This document shows positions 16,021 through 24,937 of a stretch of 35,715 nucleotides of DNA, in pieces. The notes beneath the pieces were generated by a model. The model saw only the letters and a program-made list of their open reading frames with translations, searched no databases and was not told where the DNA came from. The position numbers and the translations under genes are program-made. Location: assembly GCA_036637375.1 (NCBI GenBank), contig JAVWMQ010000017.1, positions 1-35,715 on the forward strand. Reading direction: 5' to 3'. Position 1 is the first letter of the stretch. Each line of letters begins with the position of its first letter. The DNA is from JAVWMQ01 sp036637375 (GTDB lineage Bacteria > Bacillota > Clostridia > Peptostreptococcales > Anaerovoracaceae).

Positions 16021-17998
16021 AATGAAAAAGGTATCTGTAATTGGCCTTGACACTATTAAAGACAAATTGATTTCTGAATTAATGGATGTGGGAGCACTTG
16101 AATTTACTGACATGAGTGTGGAAGCCCTAAAGGATGAAGGATATGTATTTGCTAAGGATGGTAATGCTGATCAAAGAAGCAAACTTGAAACCAGACTAAA
16201 CAATACAGTTGCCGCACTTGCAACATTTGAGAAGTATAGCAACGAAAAACCACCTTTATTCACAACAAGGAGGCCTATGAAAGTAGGTGAATTCCAAGAA
16301 ACTGTTGCAAAGCTTGAAAAAATCAAAAACAGTGTACATGAGGTTTTGGTTTTGAAGGATAAAATCCAAAGAAGTCAGGATGAGATTAATAGGTTAAATG
16401 CAGAATTGAGTAGTGTAACTCCTTGGGTTAATTATGATATACCACTTCAAATTGAAGGAACCAAGAGAACACGTTTCACTTTGGGAGTAATTCCAGTTAG
16501 TGTAGATATAGCAAAATTAATTAAAAAAATTGAAGAACATACAGGTGAAACTCATATTGTTGAAGTAAACAGGGATAAAGAAATGGTTTATCTAGTTGCA
16601 ATAACTATGAAAGACCTTGATGAAGATGTGTTAATAGCACTTAAACAAAAAGGTTTTTCGCCAATTTCATTTATGCACCTAAAAGGAACAGCAATTGAGA
16701 GTACAGACTATTTAAAGGCGCAAATTAAGAAAAAGGAAGACAACGTAAAAAGTCTAATTGAAGAGGTTCGAGAGTTAATGAGCATAAAGCCTGTCCTGGA
16801 ATGTTACCACGATTACTTAGTAATGGCGTGTGACAAAGAAAAAGCAAAGGAAAGACTGATTAAAACAAATCGAACATTTAATTTAGAAGGCTGGGTTCCT
16901 GTGAATTGCGAAGAAGCTGTGAGCAATGTACTAAAACAAAACGATTGTATCTATGAATACTCGGATCCAAAACCAGATGAAGAGGTTCCCGTTTTGACAG
17001 TCAATAATGGCTTTGTTCAGCCTTTTGAGGCGATTACGGATATGTATTCGGCACCGGCATATAGGGGCGTTGACCCTACAAAGTATTTTGCGTTTTTTTA
17101 TGTGTTATTCTTTGGAATTATGCTAAGTGATGCAGGATATGGAATAGTAATGGCTATTGCCTGTTTCGTAGTACTCAAAAAGTTTGAGTTAGAAGGAATG
17201 ACTCACAAGATGGTTAAATTATTCTTCTTTTGCGGACTGTCCACAGTGTTCTTTGGGGCAATGTTTGGAGGATGGTTTGGAGATTTCTTCCAGGTGGCAG
17301 CTAAGACCTTGTTTAACAAGGAAATTACCATAGAACCACTTTGGTTTAACCCTTTACAGGATCCTACAAGATTACTTATCTATTCATTAATAATAGGTGT
17401 TGTACATCTTTTCCTAGGAATGGGAATTAAAGCAGGTATGTTAATTAAAGAAGGACGGCTAAAAGATGCAGTATTTGACATTTTTACTTGGTATTTAGTT
17501 ATTGGTGGGCTAGCTCTTTGGTTAGGTGGCGGAATGGTCGCAACAGGGCTTGTACCTATTGGTAAATGGATGACAATAGTCGGAGCAGTAGTTCTGGTTC
17601 TAACAGGAGGCAGAGATAAAAAAGGTGTAGGCAAGGTAATTGGAGGGCTTGGAGCTTTATATAATATTACAGGGTATGTTTCAGATATTCTGTCCTATTC
17701 AAGATTACTTGCACTTGGTCTTGCGACTGGAGTTATTGCACAGGTAGTAAATACAATGGGATCAATTGCAGGTGGAGGTGTAGTTGGGTTAATCGTAATG
17801 ATTGTGGCATTCGTCGTTGGTCATACATTTAACTTGGCAATTAATGCACTTGGAGCATTTGTTCATTCAAGCAGATTACAATACATAGAATTTTTTGGTA
17901 AGTTCTATGAAGATGGTGGGGAAGATTTCGCACCTTTTATGAAAAACACAAAGTATATCAGATTAATTAGTGATAAAAAGATGGAGGTACAAAAATGA
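16007..17998 (+). CDS. ntpI: V-type ATPase subunit I (a-subunit), membrane stator
   Basis: 663 residues, normal for the family. GTG start gives MSIVRMKKVSVIGLD, the usual family opening; ATG 16022 is a possible alternative. The N-terminal half (~1-340) is cytosolic and coiled-coil rich; the C-terminal half has about 7-8 membrane helices beginning at YFAFFYVLFFGIMLSDAGYG. Arg623 in VHSSRLQYIEFFGKFYEDGG matches the conserved region bearing the arginine that faces the rotor carboxylate. Forms the ion path with ntpK. The stop TGA overlaps the ntpK ATG (ATGA), a sign of translational coupling. Confidence 0.95.
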   Translation: MSIVRMKKVSVIGLDTIKDKLISELMDVGALEFTDMSVEALKDEGYVFAKDGNADQRSKLETRLNNTVAALATFEKYSNEKPPLFTTRRPMKVGEFQETVAKLEKIKNSVHEVLVLKDKIQRSQDEINRLNAELSSVTPWVNYDIPLQIEGTKRTRFTLGVIPVSVDIAKLIKKIEEHTGETHIVEVNRDKEMVYLVAITMKDLDEDVLIALKQKGFSPISFMHLKGTAIESTDYLKAQIKKKEDNVKSLIEEVRELMSIKPVLECYHDYLVMACDKEKAKERLIKTNRTFNLEGWVPVNCEEAVSNVLKQNDCIYEYSDPKPDEEVPVLTVNNGFVQPFEAITDMYSAPAYRGVDPTKYFAFFYVLFFGIMLSDAGYGIVMAIACFVVLKKFELEGMTHKMVKLFFFCGLSTVFFGAMFGGWFGDFFQVAAKTLFNKEITIEPLWFNPLQDPTRLLIYSLIIGVVHLFLGMGIKAGMLIKEGRLKDAVFDIFTWYLVIGGLALWLGGGMVATGLVPIGKWMTIVGAVVLVLTGGRDKKGVGKVIGGLGALYNITGYVSDILSYSRLLALGLATGVIAQVVNTMGSIAGGGVVGLIVMIVAFVVGHTFNLAINALGAFVHSSRLQYIEFFGKFYEDGGEDFAPFMKNTKYIRLISDKKMEVQK

Positions 17999-18468
17999 TT
18001 AGTGGAAGCGTTATGGCGTTAATAGGAGCAGCAGTGGCTAGCTTGGCAGGTGTAGGAAGTGCAATGGGGGTTGGTATAGCAGGACAAGCGGCAGCAGGAG
18101 TTCTAGCAGAAGATCCAAAAAAATTCGGTAAAACATTGATTTTGCAGGCACTGCCAGGGACACAGGGTATTTATGGACTATTAATGTCTTTCCTTATATT
18201 TATTAAGATAGGACTTTTGGGAGGTCAGCTTATTGACATTTCATTTGCAACAGGTATGTATATTTTTGCAGCTTCACTACCAATTGGTATTATCGGGATT
18301 TTCTCTGGTATTGCTCAGGGTAAGGCAGCAGCTGCTGGTATTATGCTTTTAGGCAAGAGATCAGATCAAATGGCAAAAGGTATTATCTATGCAGCGATGG
18401 TTGAAACTTATGCAATTTTTGCATTACTAATTTCAATACTAATGCTATTTAATATTAACATTGCATAA
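17995..18468 (+). CDS. ntpK: V-type ATPase rotor-ring subunit K, predicted Na+-binding
   Basis: 157 residues with four membrane helices in two hairpins, the 16-kDa E. hirae-type K subunit. The second hairpin has the ion carboxylate Glu137 (AAMVETYA). By comparison with the E. hirae NtpK sequence as I recall it, all sodium ligands are kept: Leu53, Thr56, Gln57 (LPGTQGIYG), with Tyr60, Gln108 (GIAQGKAAAAG) and Glu137. The first hairpin has no carboxylate at the matching place (Gln31 nearby), as in E. hirae, so one Na+ per four helices. This points to a Na+-translocating enzyme. Confidence 0.95.
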   Translation: MISGSVMALIGAAVASLAGVGSAMGVGIAGQAAAGVLAEDPKKFGKTLILQALPGTQGIYGLLMSFLIFIKIGLLGGQLIDISFATGMYIFAASLPIGIIGIFSGIAQGKAAAAGIMLLGKRSDQMAKGIIYAAMVETYAIFALLISILMLFNINIA

Positions 18469-18484
18469 CGAAGGGTGTGGCAAA

Positions 18485-19072
18485 ATGAGTATAGAAAAGA
18501 TTACATCAAAAATAGTAGCTGATGCGGAAGCGTCAGCAAAGGAGTTTTTAGAAATAGAAAAACAAAAAAGTGATGGAATCCTAAAGGAAGCTAAGGATGC
18601 AGCCCATAGCAAGATTAAGCTTGCAGAGGAAAGTGGGCTTAGTGAAAAGGAAAAACTGATTACAAGAAAAAAGTCTGTTGCTGATATAGATGGCAAAAAA
18701 ATGATTTTGCAAGGCAAACAGGAGCTTATAAATGCGTGTTTCGATGAAGCAATAGATCGCATAACTTCAATGGAACAAAGCAAATACGTGGATTTTTTGG
18801 CGCAAATGGTCAAAAAGACAGGGGAAACTTCAGGCCAATTGCTAATGAATGACAAAGAGAGAAAAAATATTGGACAAGATTTAGTAATTAAGGTTAAGGA
18901 GCTTATCCCAGGCTGTAATATAGAATTGGCAGATGAAGTTAGGCCAATTAGAGGTGGATTTTTGTTAAAGAATGACCTGAAATATATTAATGGCACAGTG
19001 GAAGCTTTGGTCGATGAAGGTAGAGAGGCACTTGTACTTGAAGTAGCAAAAAAGCTTTTTGGTGAGGAGTAG
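18485..19072 (+). CDS. ntpE: V-type ATPase subunit E (peripheral stalk)
   Basis: 195 residues from ATG 18485 (AAGGG at 18471-18475 is about 9 nt upstream; a TTG at 18461 is in frame but would overlap ntpK). The N-terminal half is a charged helix (IVADAEASAKEFLEIEKQKSDGILKEAKDAAHSKIKLAEE) that pairs with the G-like subunit. The C-terminal globular part (RPIRGGFLLKNDLKYINGTVEALVDEGREALVLEVAKKLFGEE) is typical of subunit E and contacts the catalytic head. Confidence 0.92.
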   Translation: MSIEKITSKIVADAEASAKEFLEIEKQKSDGILKEAKDAAHSKIKLAEESGLSEKEKLITRKKSVADIDGKKMILQGKQELINACFDEAIDRITSMEQSKYVDFLAQMVKKTGETSGQLLMNDKERKNIGQDLVIKVKELIPGCNIELADEVRPIRGGFLLKNDLKYINGTVEALVDEGREALVLEVAKKLFGEE

Positions 19073-19075
19073 ACT

Positions 19076-20086
19076 ATGAGTATAAAAATCAAAAAAAAGC
19101 CACTGGATTACACATTTGCTAATGGTTTTATAGGTGCTCAACACAAGAACTTGATGTCTAAACAAGATTTAATTAGAGCATATTCAAGCAAGGAGCTTTC
19201 TGGAGTTGAAAGTGTGTTGCAAGAATTTGGATATGGAAATAAAATCTTTGAAGATAGAATAGAGTTTTTCATTAGGAGAGAGCAAAATAAACTTTTTGAT
19301 TTAGTATTTCACACTTTATCAGATACAACGGAACTTGGAATGTTCCTTTTTCCCTTTGATTACCATAACATTAAGGTGTTTTTGAAGGCTGAGTTTCTGG
19401 GAATTACACCAGATGACAATTACTTGTTATCTACAAGCTTCATAGAAGCAAAGAAGATGGAAGTTATGGTTAGGGAGAGAAATTACATTTTGATGACCAA
19501 AAATATGAGGGAGGCAATAATTGAAACAGTAGATTTGTTCAATAGGAGCCACGATCCTCAGGTAATAGACCTTGTTTTAGACAAATATTGTTACAAGGAT
19601 ATGATTAAAGGTGCAGTGAGAACTGAAGACGAATTTTTAATTGAGTATATGAAATTAGATATTGATTTGTTAAATCTTAATTCCTTTGTTAGGCTTAGAA
19701 ACATTAACAAGTCATGGGCATTTTTTCAAAAGATATTCCTTGAAGGGGGACATATTGACGAGAATTTCTTTGTAAGCAATTACGAAGAGCCATATCAAAG
19801 TCTTGGTGACAAGGTTGCGCCTTATGGATTTAGAGATTTAATTGTTGAAGGCGCAGGGTTTGTTGATACTAATAATGACTTTAGCATATTTGAAAAAATT
19901 AAGTCAAATTTAAAGATGGATTTCATCAAAAAAGCTAAGTATGAAACATTTGGAATTGCACCCATTGCTGCATTTTGGCTTGCAAAGGAAGCTGAGATTG
20001 ACAACGTGCGAATAGTTTTGGCTGGAAGGCTTGCTGGTTTACCAGTAGAAGCTATAAGTGAAAGGCTGAGGGATACTTATGTATAA
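19076..20086 (+). CDS. ntpC: V-type ATPase subunit C (d-like, rotor-axle adaptor)
   Basis: 336 residues, the usual length; SD GAGGAG 6 nt before ATG. Soluble, helical, with repeated three-helix units; family signatures include the YTFANGFIGAQHKNLMS start and AKYETFGIAPIAAFWLAKEAEIDNVRIVLAGRLAGLP near the end. It sits as a funnel on the K ring and connects it to the D/G central stalk. Its 3' end overlaps ntpG by 8 nt. Confidence 0.93.
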   Translation: MSIKIKKKPLDYTFANGFIGAQHKNLMSKQDLIRAYSSKELSGVESVLQEFGYGNKIFEDRIEFFIRREQNKLFDLVFHTLSDTTELGMFLFPFDYHNIKVFLKAEFLGITPDDNYLLSTSFIEAKKMEVMVRERNYILMTKNMREAIIETVDLFNRSHDPQVIDLVLDKYCYKDMIKGAVRTEDEFLIEYMKLDIDLLNLNSFVRLRNINKSWAFFQKIFLEGGHIDENFFVSNYEEPYQSLGDKVAPYGFRDLIVEGAGFVDTNNDFSIFEKIKSNLKMDFIKKAKYETFGIAPIAAFWLAKEAEIDNVRIVLAGRLAGLPVEAISERLRDTYV

Positions 20087-20402
20087 GATTGGAGTAATAG
20101 GAGATAGAGAAAGTGTTCTTGGATTTAAGGCAGTAGGCCTTGAGGTGTTCCCTTGTGCAGTTGCAGAGGAAGCAAGAAAGATACTTCACAAAATTGCAAA
20201 AGAAGATTATGCCATAGTATACATTACAGAGGACATAGCAAGCGAAATTGCAGATGAAATCAATAAATATAACGATTTAAGATTACCTGCAATAATTCAA
20301 ATTCCAGGCAAAGAGGGAGCATCGGGGACAGGCATGGATAATGTGAGAAGATCTGTAGAAAGAGCAGTAGGCGCAGATATTTTATTCGGAGGAGGAAAAT
20401 AG
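20079..20402 (+). CDS. ntpG: V-type ATPase subunit F (NtpG), central stalk
   Basis: 107 residues, ATG inside the end of ntpC. Rossmann-like small fold with the classic MYKIGVIGDRESVLGFKAVGLEV start and the LPAIIQIPGKEG strand. Binds subunit D in the central rotor and tunes ATPase activity. Stop directly abuts the ntpA ATG (20403). Called F in most naming systems, G in E. hirae. Confidence 0.93.
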   Translation: MYKIGVIGDRESVLGFKAVGLEVFPCAVAEEARKILHKIAKEDYAIVYITEDIASEIADEINKYNDLRLPAIIQIPGKEGASGTGMDNVRRSVERAVGADILFGGGK

Positions 20403-22172
20403 ATGAAGGAAGGAAAGATTGTAAAGGTATCAGGACCACTTGTAGTTGCCTCTGGTATGGAAGATGCAGATATGTTTGACGTTGTCCGTGTTGGAGATCT
20501 TGGACTTATTGGAGAAATAATTGAAATGAGAGGCGATATGGCTTCCATTCAGGTTTACGAAGATACAGCTGGGCTTGGACCTGGTACCCCAGTAGTTTCA
20601 ACAGGTGCACCACTTTCGGTTGAACTTGGACCTGGGCTAATTGAAACTATGTATGATGGAATACAAAGACCACTAGAGGAAATGAAAAACCTTGTAGGCA
20701 CAAATATTACAAGGGGAATCAAGGTGGATTCATTATCACGAGCAAAACTATGGGAGTTTGTTCCTGTTGTTAAAGTTGGAGATATATTAGAGGAAGGTGA
20801 CATCATCGGAACTGTTGATGAAACTTTAGTTGTTAAGCAAAGAATAATGGTTCCTTATGGAATGAAAGGCAAGGTAAAAACAATTGAAGCTGGCAGATTT
20901 AATGTTGAGCATGTTGTTTGTACTCTTGAAGATGAAACAGGTAAGATATTTGAACTAACTATGATGCAAAAGTGGCCAGTTAGAAGGGGTAGACCTTACA
21001 AGGAAAAGCTTGTGCCGGAGATGCCATTAATTACAGGGCAAAGAGTAATAGACACACTATTCCCTATTGCTAAGGGGGGAGTTGCTGCTGTTCCAGGGCC
21101 ATTTGGAAGTGGTAAAACTGTAGTGCAGCACCAGTTAGCTAAGTGGGCAGATGCAGAAATTGTTGTATATATTGGTTGTGGTGAACGTGGAAATGAAATG
21201 ACTGACGTACTTATGGAGTTTCCAGAGCTAAAAGACCCTCACACTGGTGAGTCACTAATGAAGAGGACTGTTTTAATTGCTAATACTTCTGATATGCCTG
21301 TTGCCGCTCGTGAAGCATCAATTTATACAGGTATAACAATTGCAGAATACTTTAGAGATATGGGTTATTCAGTTGCATTAATGGCTGACTCTACATCAAG
21401 ATGGGCAGAGGCCCTTCGTGAAATGTCAGGTAGACTCGAAGAAATGCCAGGGGAAGAAGGCTATCCAGCTTACTTAGGATCAAGACTTGCACAGTTTTAT
21501 GAGAGAGCAGGAAGTGTTATGTCCTTAGGACAAAAACCAAGGAAAGGTGCGCTTTCGGCAATTGGAGCTGTATCACCTCCAGGAGGAGATATTTCAGAGC
21601 CAGTTTCACAGGCGACACTTCGTATTGTAAAGGTATTTTGGGGACTAGATTCAAGCTTAGCATATAAGAGGCACTTCCCAGCAATTAACTGGTTGCAGAG
21701 CTACTCACTATATGTGGATAGACTAAATAAATGGTACGAAGAAAATGTAAGTAAAGATTTCCCAGTTCTGAGAACTAGGACCCTTAGACTTTTGCAAGAA
21801 GAAGCAGAACTTCAAGAAATTGTTCAGCTAGTTGGTGTTGATGCACTTTCGATTGATGACAGAATTAAACTTGAAGCATGTAAATCAATTCGTGAGGATT
21901 ATTTGCATCAAAATGCTTTCCATGAAGTTGACACTTACACATCATTAAAGAAACAATTTATGCTTCTAAGATTGATTTTGGCTTACTATGACTTATCTGT
22001 TGAAGCAGCAGCCAAAGGCGCATCATTTAATGCACTTACATCAATTGATACAAAGGAAGCAATAGGAAGATTCAAATATATTGAAGAAATTGAAACAGAA
22101 GAGGCTTTTTTGAGAATTATGGAAACCCTTAAACTAGAAATTTCTAAATTAGTAAGCGAGGAGGCGGAATAG
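20403..22172 (+). CDS. ntpA: V-type ATPase catalytic subunit A
   Basis: 589 residues, full length. Walker A GPFGSGKT near residues 232-239, arginine-rich catalytic features GCGERGNEMTDVL (catalytic Glu), ADSTSRWAEALREMSGRLEEMPGEEGYPAYLGSRLAQFYERAG, and the A-subunit non-homologous insert before Walker A (EAGRFNVEHVV...MQKWPVRRGRP). GGAGGA in the ntpG 3' end serves as SD. Hydrolyses or makes ATP in the A3B3 head. Confidence 0.97.
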   Translation: MKEGKIVKVSGPLVVASGMEDADMFDVVRVGDLGLIGEIIEMRGDMASIQVYEDTAGLGPGTPVVSTGAPLSVELGPGLIETMYDGIQRPLEEMKNLVGTNITRGIKVDSLSRAKLWEFVPVVKVGDILEEGDIIGTVDETLVVKQRIMVPYGMKGKVKTIEAGRFNVEHVVCTLEDETGKIFELTMMQKWPVRRGRPYKEKLVPEMPLITGQRVIDTLFPIAKGGVAAVPGPFGSGKTVVQHQLAKWADAEIVVYIGCGERGNEMTDVLMEFPELKDPHTGESLMKRTVLIANTSDMPVAAREASIYTGITIAEYFRDMGYSVALMADSTSRWAEALREMSGRLEEMPGEEGYPAYLGSRLAQFYERAGSVMSLGQKPRKGALSAIGAVSPPGGDISEPVSQATLRIVKVFWGLDSSLAYKRHFPAINWLQSYSLYVDRLNKWYEENVSKDFPVLRTRTLRLLQEEAELQEIVQLVGVDALSIDDRIKLEACKSIREDYLHQNAFHEVDTYTSLKKQFMLLRLILAYYDLSVEAAAKGASFNALTSIDTKEAIGRFKYIEEIETEEAFLRIMETLKLEISKLVSEEAE

Positions 22173-22173
22173 A

Positions 22174-23544
22174 TTGATTAGAGAATATAAGACAATATCA
22201 GAAGTTGTAGGGCCTTTGATGCTTGTTGAAGATGTAGAAAACGTTACATATGATGAACTTGGAGAGATAACTCTTCCAAATGGAGAAAAGAGATTTTGCA
22301 AGGTTCTCGAAATAAATGGCAAAAACGCCTTAGTACAGCTATTTGAAAGCTCAGCGGGTATTAACCTAAAGGAAAGTTCCGTTAGGTTCTTGGGCAAGGG
22401 TATACAGCTTAGCGTATCACCTGAAATCTTAGGCAGAGTTTTTGATGGTATGGGTAGACCAAAGGACAAAGGTCCAGAAATTATACCAGAAAAAAAATTA
22501 GATATTAATGGATTGCCAATGAATCCAGCAGCTAGAGACTATCCAGCGGAATTTATCCAAACTGGAGTATCTGCCATTGACGGACTAAACACATTGGTTA
22601 GAGGTCAGAAGCTACCTATATTTTCTGGTTCTGGACTTCCTCATGCAAATCTTGCAGCCCAAATTGCAAGGCAGGCTAAGGTAAAGGGTTCAACAGGTAA
22701 CTTTGCAGTTGTATTTGCAGCCATTGGAATCACTTACGAAGAAGCAGATTTCTTTGCTTCAGACTTTAGGAGAACAGGTGCAATTGACAGAACAGTAATG
22801 TTTATGAACCTGGCAAACGACCCGGCAGTAGAGAGAATAGCAACCCCAAGAATGGCATTAGCTGCAGCTGAGTATTTGGCATTTGATCTTGGCATGCACG
22901 TTCTTGTAATTATGACTGACATTACAAACTATGCAGAAGCCCTTCGAGAAGTTTCGGCTGCTCGTAAGGAAGTTCCAGGTAGGAGAGGTTATCCAGGCTA
23001 CCTATATACGGACTTGGCAACTATGTATGAGAGAGCAGGTAGAAAACGTGGACAAGACGGATCTATTACAATGATTCCGATTTTGACAATGCCAGAAGAT
23101 GACAAAACTCATCCGATTCCAGACTTGACTGGATATATCACAGAAGGTCAAATAATTCTTAGCAGAGAATTATATAGGAAGGGTGTAATGCCACCAATTG
23201 ATGTATTACCTTCCCTTTCAAGACTAAAAGATAAGGGGATTGGTAAAGGCAAGACTAGAGAAGATCATGCAGATACAATGAACCAGCTTTTTGCAGCTTA
23301 TGCAAGAGGTAAGGAATGCTTAGAACTTATGACTATTCTTGGTGAGGCGGCATTATCTGAGACGGATTTAATGTATGCTAAATTTTCCCAAGAGTTTGAG
23401 AGAGAATATGTATCCCAAGGGTATGAAACAGATAGAAACATTGAGGAAACACTTGATATTGGATGGAGCTTACTTAAACTACTACCAAAGAGCGAGCTAA
23501 AGAGAATTAAGGATGAATACATTGAAAAATACCTTAATAGTTAG
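22174..23544 (+). CDS. ntpB: V-type ATPase regulatory subunit B
   Basis: 456 residues. TTG start 22174 is supported by GAGGAGG (22159-22165) at 8 nt and the family N-terminus IREYKTISEVVGPLMLVE. The P-loop region is the degenerate FSGSGLPHANLAAQIARQA of non-catalytic B subunits. The arginine finger region (SRLKDKGIGKGKTREDHADTMNQLFAAYARGKE) is present. Starts 2 nt after the ntpA stop. Confidence 0.97.
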   Translation: MIREYKTISEVVGPLMLVEDVENVTYDELGEITLPNGEKRFCKVLEINGKNALVQLFESSAGINLKESSVRFLGKGIQLSVSPEILGRVFDGMGRPKDKGPEIIPEKKLDINGLPMNPAARDYPAEFIQTGVSAIDGLNTLVRGQKLPIFSGSGLPHANLAAQIARQAKVKGSTGNFAVVFAAIGITYEEADFFASDFRRTGAIDRTVMFMNLANDPAVERIATPRMALAAAEYLAFDLGMHVLVIMTDITNYAEALREVSAARKEVPGRRGYPGYLYTDLATMYERAGRKRGQDGSITMIPILTMPEDDKTHPIPDLTGYITEGQIILSRELYRKGVMPPIDVLPSLSRLKDKGIGKGKTREDHADTMNQLFAAYARGKECLELMTILGEAALSETDLMYAKFSQEFEREYVSQGYETDRNIEETLDIGWSLLKLLPKSELKRIKDEYIEKYLNS

Positions 23545-23566
23545 GGTGCTTGAAGGGAGAATCTAA

Positions 23567-24262
23567 ATGGAAAGATTAAATGTAAATCCAACTAGAATGA
23601 TGCTAACTTCTTTGAAAAAAAGGCTAAAGACGGCAACTAGGGGACACAAGCTTATGAAAGATAAGCGAGATGAACTGATGAAAGAGTTCTTGGAGCTGGC
23701 ACGTGCTAATGGTAGACTAAGGCAAGAGGTAGAAGAAGAACTTGCAAAGGTTTACAAAAGCTTTAATATGGCAAGTGCTATTATGTCCCAAGAGGTTATG
23801 GAAGAATCCCTTATGTTTCCAAAGCAAGGAGTTATGCTTGAGGTTGGGAATAAGAATATCATGAGTGTAGATGTACCAGTTTTTTCTTTCAAAACAACAG
23901 CACAGGACGAAAGTGATATTTACCCTTATGGGTTTGCAAGAACCTCAGGGGAACTTGATACAGCGATTAATGAATTATCTCAGTTATTTAAAGTTTTGCT
24001 TGATCTAGCAGCAAAAGAAAAGGAAGTTGCACTGCTTGCAGCAGAACTTGAAAAGACTCGTAGAAGGGTTAATGCCCTCGAATATGTTATGATTCCAAGA
24101 TTGCAAGTTACAATTAGGTATATAACAATGAAGCTTGATGAAAACGAAAGAGGCAATCAAACAAGACTTATGAAAGTTAAAGATATGATGCTTCAAGAGG
24201 CTATTATCAAGAAACAAAAGGAAAATGAAAAAGCAATTAGGGAATGTGTAAATTGTGAGTAA
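23567..24262 (+). CDS. ntpD: V-type ATPase subunit D, central rotor shaft
   Basis: 231 residues, AAGGGAGA 6-7 nt before ATG. Opens with NPTRMMLTSLKKRLKTATRGHKLMKDKRDELMKEF and has the second long helix TRRRVNALEYVMIPRLQVTIRYI, the antiparallel coiled coil that rotates inside A3B3. Last gene of the operon; E. hirae has ntpH and ntpJ after D, which are absent here. No strong terminator was seen between its stop and the next promoter. Confidence 0.96.
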   Translation: MERLNVNPTRMMLTSLKKRLKTATRGHKLMKDKRDELMKEFLELARANGRLRQEVEEELAKVYKSFNMASAIMSQEVMEESLMFPKQGVMLEVGNKNIMSVDVPVFSFKTTAQDESDIYPYGFARTSGELDTAINELSQLFKVLLDLAAKEKEVALLAAELEKTRRRVNALEYVMIPRLQVTIRYITMKLDENERGNQTRLMKVKDMMLQEAIIKKQKENEKAIRECVNCE

Positions 24263-24319
24263 TTTCATTAATATGTCACAATAGTAATGCTTATAACACT
24301 TTTTTTATCACAGGATTTG

Positions 24320-24328
24320 TGGTATAGT
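24320..24328 (+). promoter_or_regulatory. Extended -10 promoter of the thioesterase gene
   Basis: TGG-TATAGT (24320-24328) fits a TGn extended -10; the -35 position is only a T-run. Lies 28 nt before the ATG. Confidence 0.45.
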
Positions 24329-24356
24329 TTTAGAAAGAAGAATTGGAGGAAAAAAT

Positions 24357-24746
24357 ATGCTAGAATTAGGAATTAAAGGTAAAGAGTCAGTAGTTGTAAA
24401 TGATGGAAATACTGCAAAATCAATGGGAAGTGGTGCACTTAATGTTTTTGCTACACCAGCAATGATTGCATTAATGGAACTTACTACTTGGAGAAGTCTT
24501 GAGGAACATCTTGAAGAAGGAGATGGAACTGTTGGTACAGCTATTAGCATGAAACATATAGCTGCAACACCTTTAGGCAAGGAAGTTAGCTGTGAAAGCG
24601 AACTTATTGAAATGGACGGTAGAAGACTATTGTTTAAGGTTACTGCATATGATGAAAGCGGAGTTGTAGGAGAAGGAACTCACGAAAGATTCGTAGTAAA
24701 CAAAGAAAAATTCCAGAAAAAGGTTGAATCTAAATTTGAAAAATAG
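24357..24746 (+). CDS. Hotdog-fold acyl-CoA thioesterase, FlK-like
   Basis: 129 residues, SD GGAGG at 24345-24349. Matches the fluoroacetyl-CoA thioesterase FlK family: GSGALNVFATPAMIALMELTTW, GTAISMKHIAATPLGKEV, VTAYDESGVVGEGTHERFVV. The FlK triad Thr42/Glu50/His76 corresponds to Thr33/Glu41/His67, all shifted by the same 9 residues, so the catalytic set is intact. Most homologues act on ordinary short acyl-CoAs or unknown ones; fluoroacetate resistance is not implied. A single-gene unit with its own promoter and terminator. Confidence 0.88.
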   Translation: MLELGIKGKESVVVNDGNTAKSMGSGALNVFATPAMIALMELTTWRSLEEHLEEGDGTVGTAISMKHIAATPLGKEVSCESELIEMDGRRLLFKVTAYDESGVVGEGTHERFVVNKEKFQKKVESKFEK

Positions 24747-24774
24747 ATAAAATTTAGAGGCTTAAATAAAAATT

Positions 24775-24811
24775 GCGATTACATATTAAAATATATGTAG
24801 TCGTTTTTTTT
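24775..24811 (+). terminator. Intrinsic terminator after the thioesterase gene
   Basis: CGATTACATAT (24776-24786) pairs with ATATGTAGTCG (24793-24803) with one G-U pair, followed by eight T residues (24804-24811). Confidence 0.85.
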
Positions 24812-24837
24812 GTATAAATATTAATAAATATCTTTAC

Positions 24838-24872
24838 AAACCTTAAGAAACCTTAAGATAGATTAAGAAACC
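24838..24872 (+). promoter_or_regulatory. Three 10-bp direct repeats, likely response-regulator site
   Basis: AAACCTTAAG (24838-24847), AAACCTTAAG (24848-24857), ATAGATTAAG (24858-24867), then AAACC (24868-24872). TTAAG recurs every 10 bp, so on one DNA face. It ends 4 bp before the -35 position of the next promoter, the class-II activator arrangement of OmpR/PhoB-type regulators. No such regulator is encoded in the window. Confidence 0.6.
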
Positions 24873-24896
24873 TAGAGGATAATATGGAATTTAAGG

Positions 24897-24905
24897 TGGT
24901 ATAAT
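24897..24905 (+). promoter_or_regulatory. Promoter of the MacAB-TolC-like operon
   Basis: Extended -10 TGG-TATAAT (24897-24905). The -35 position at 17 bp spacing reads GGATAA, far from TTGACA, which suits dependence on an activator at the 10-bp repeats upstream. Confidence 0.6.
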
Positions 24906-24937
24906 AATCGTAGATAAATAATTAGGAGGATAGAAAA

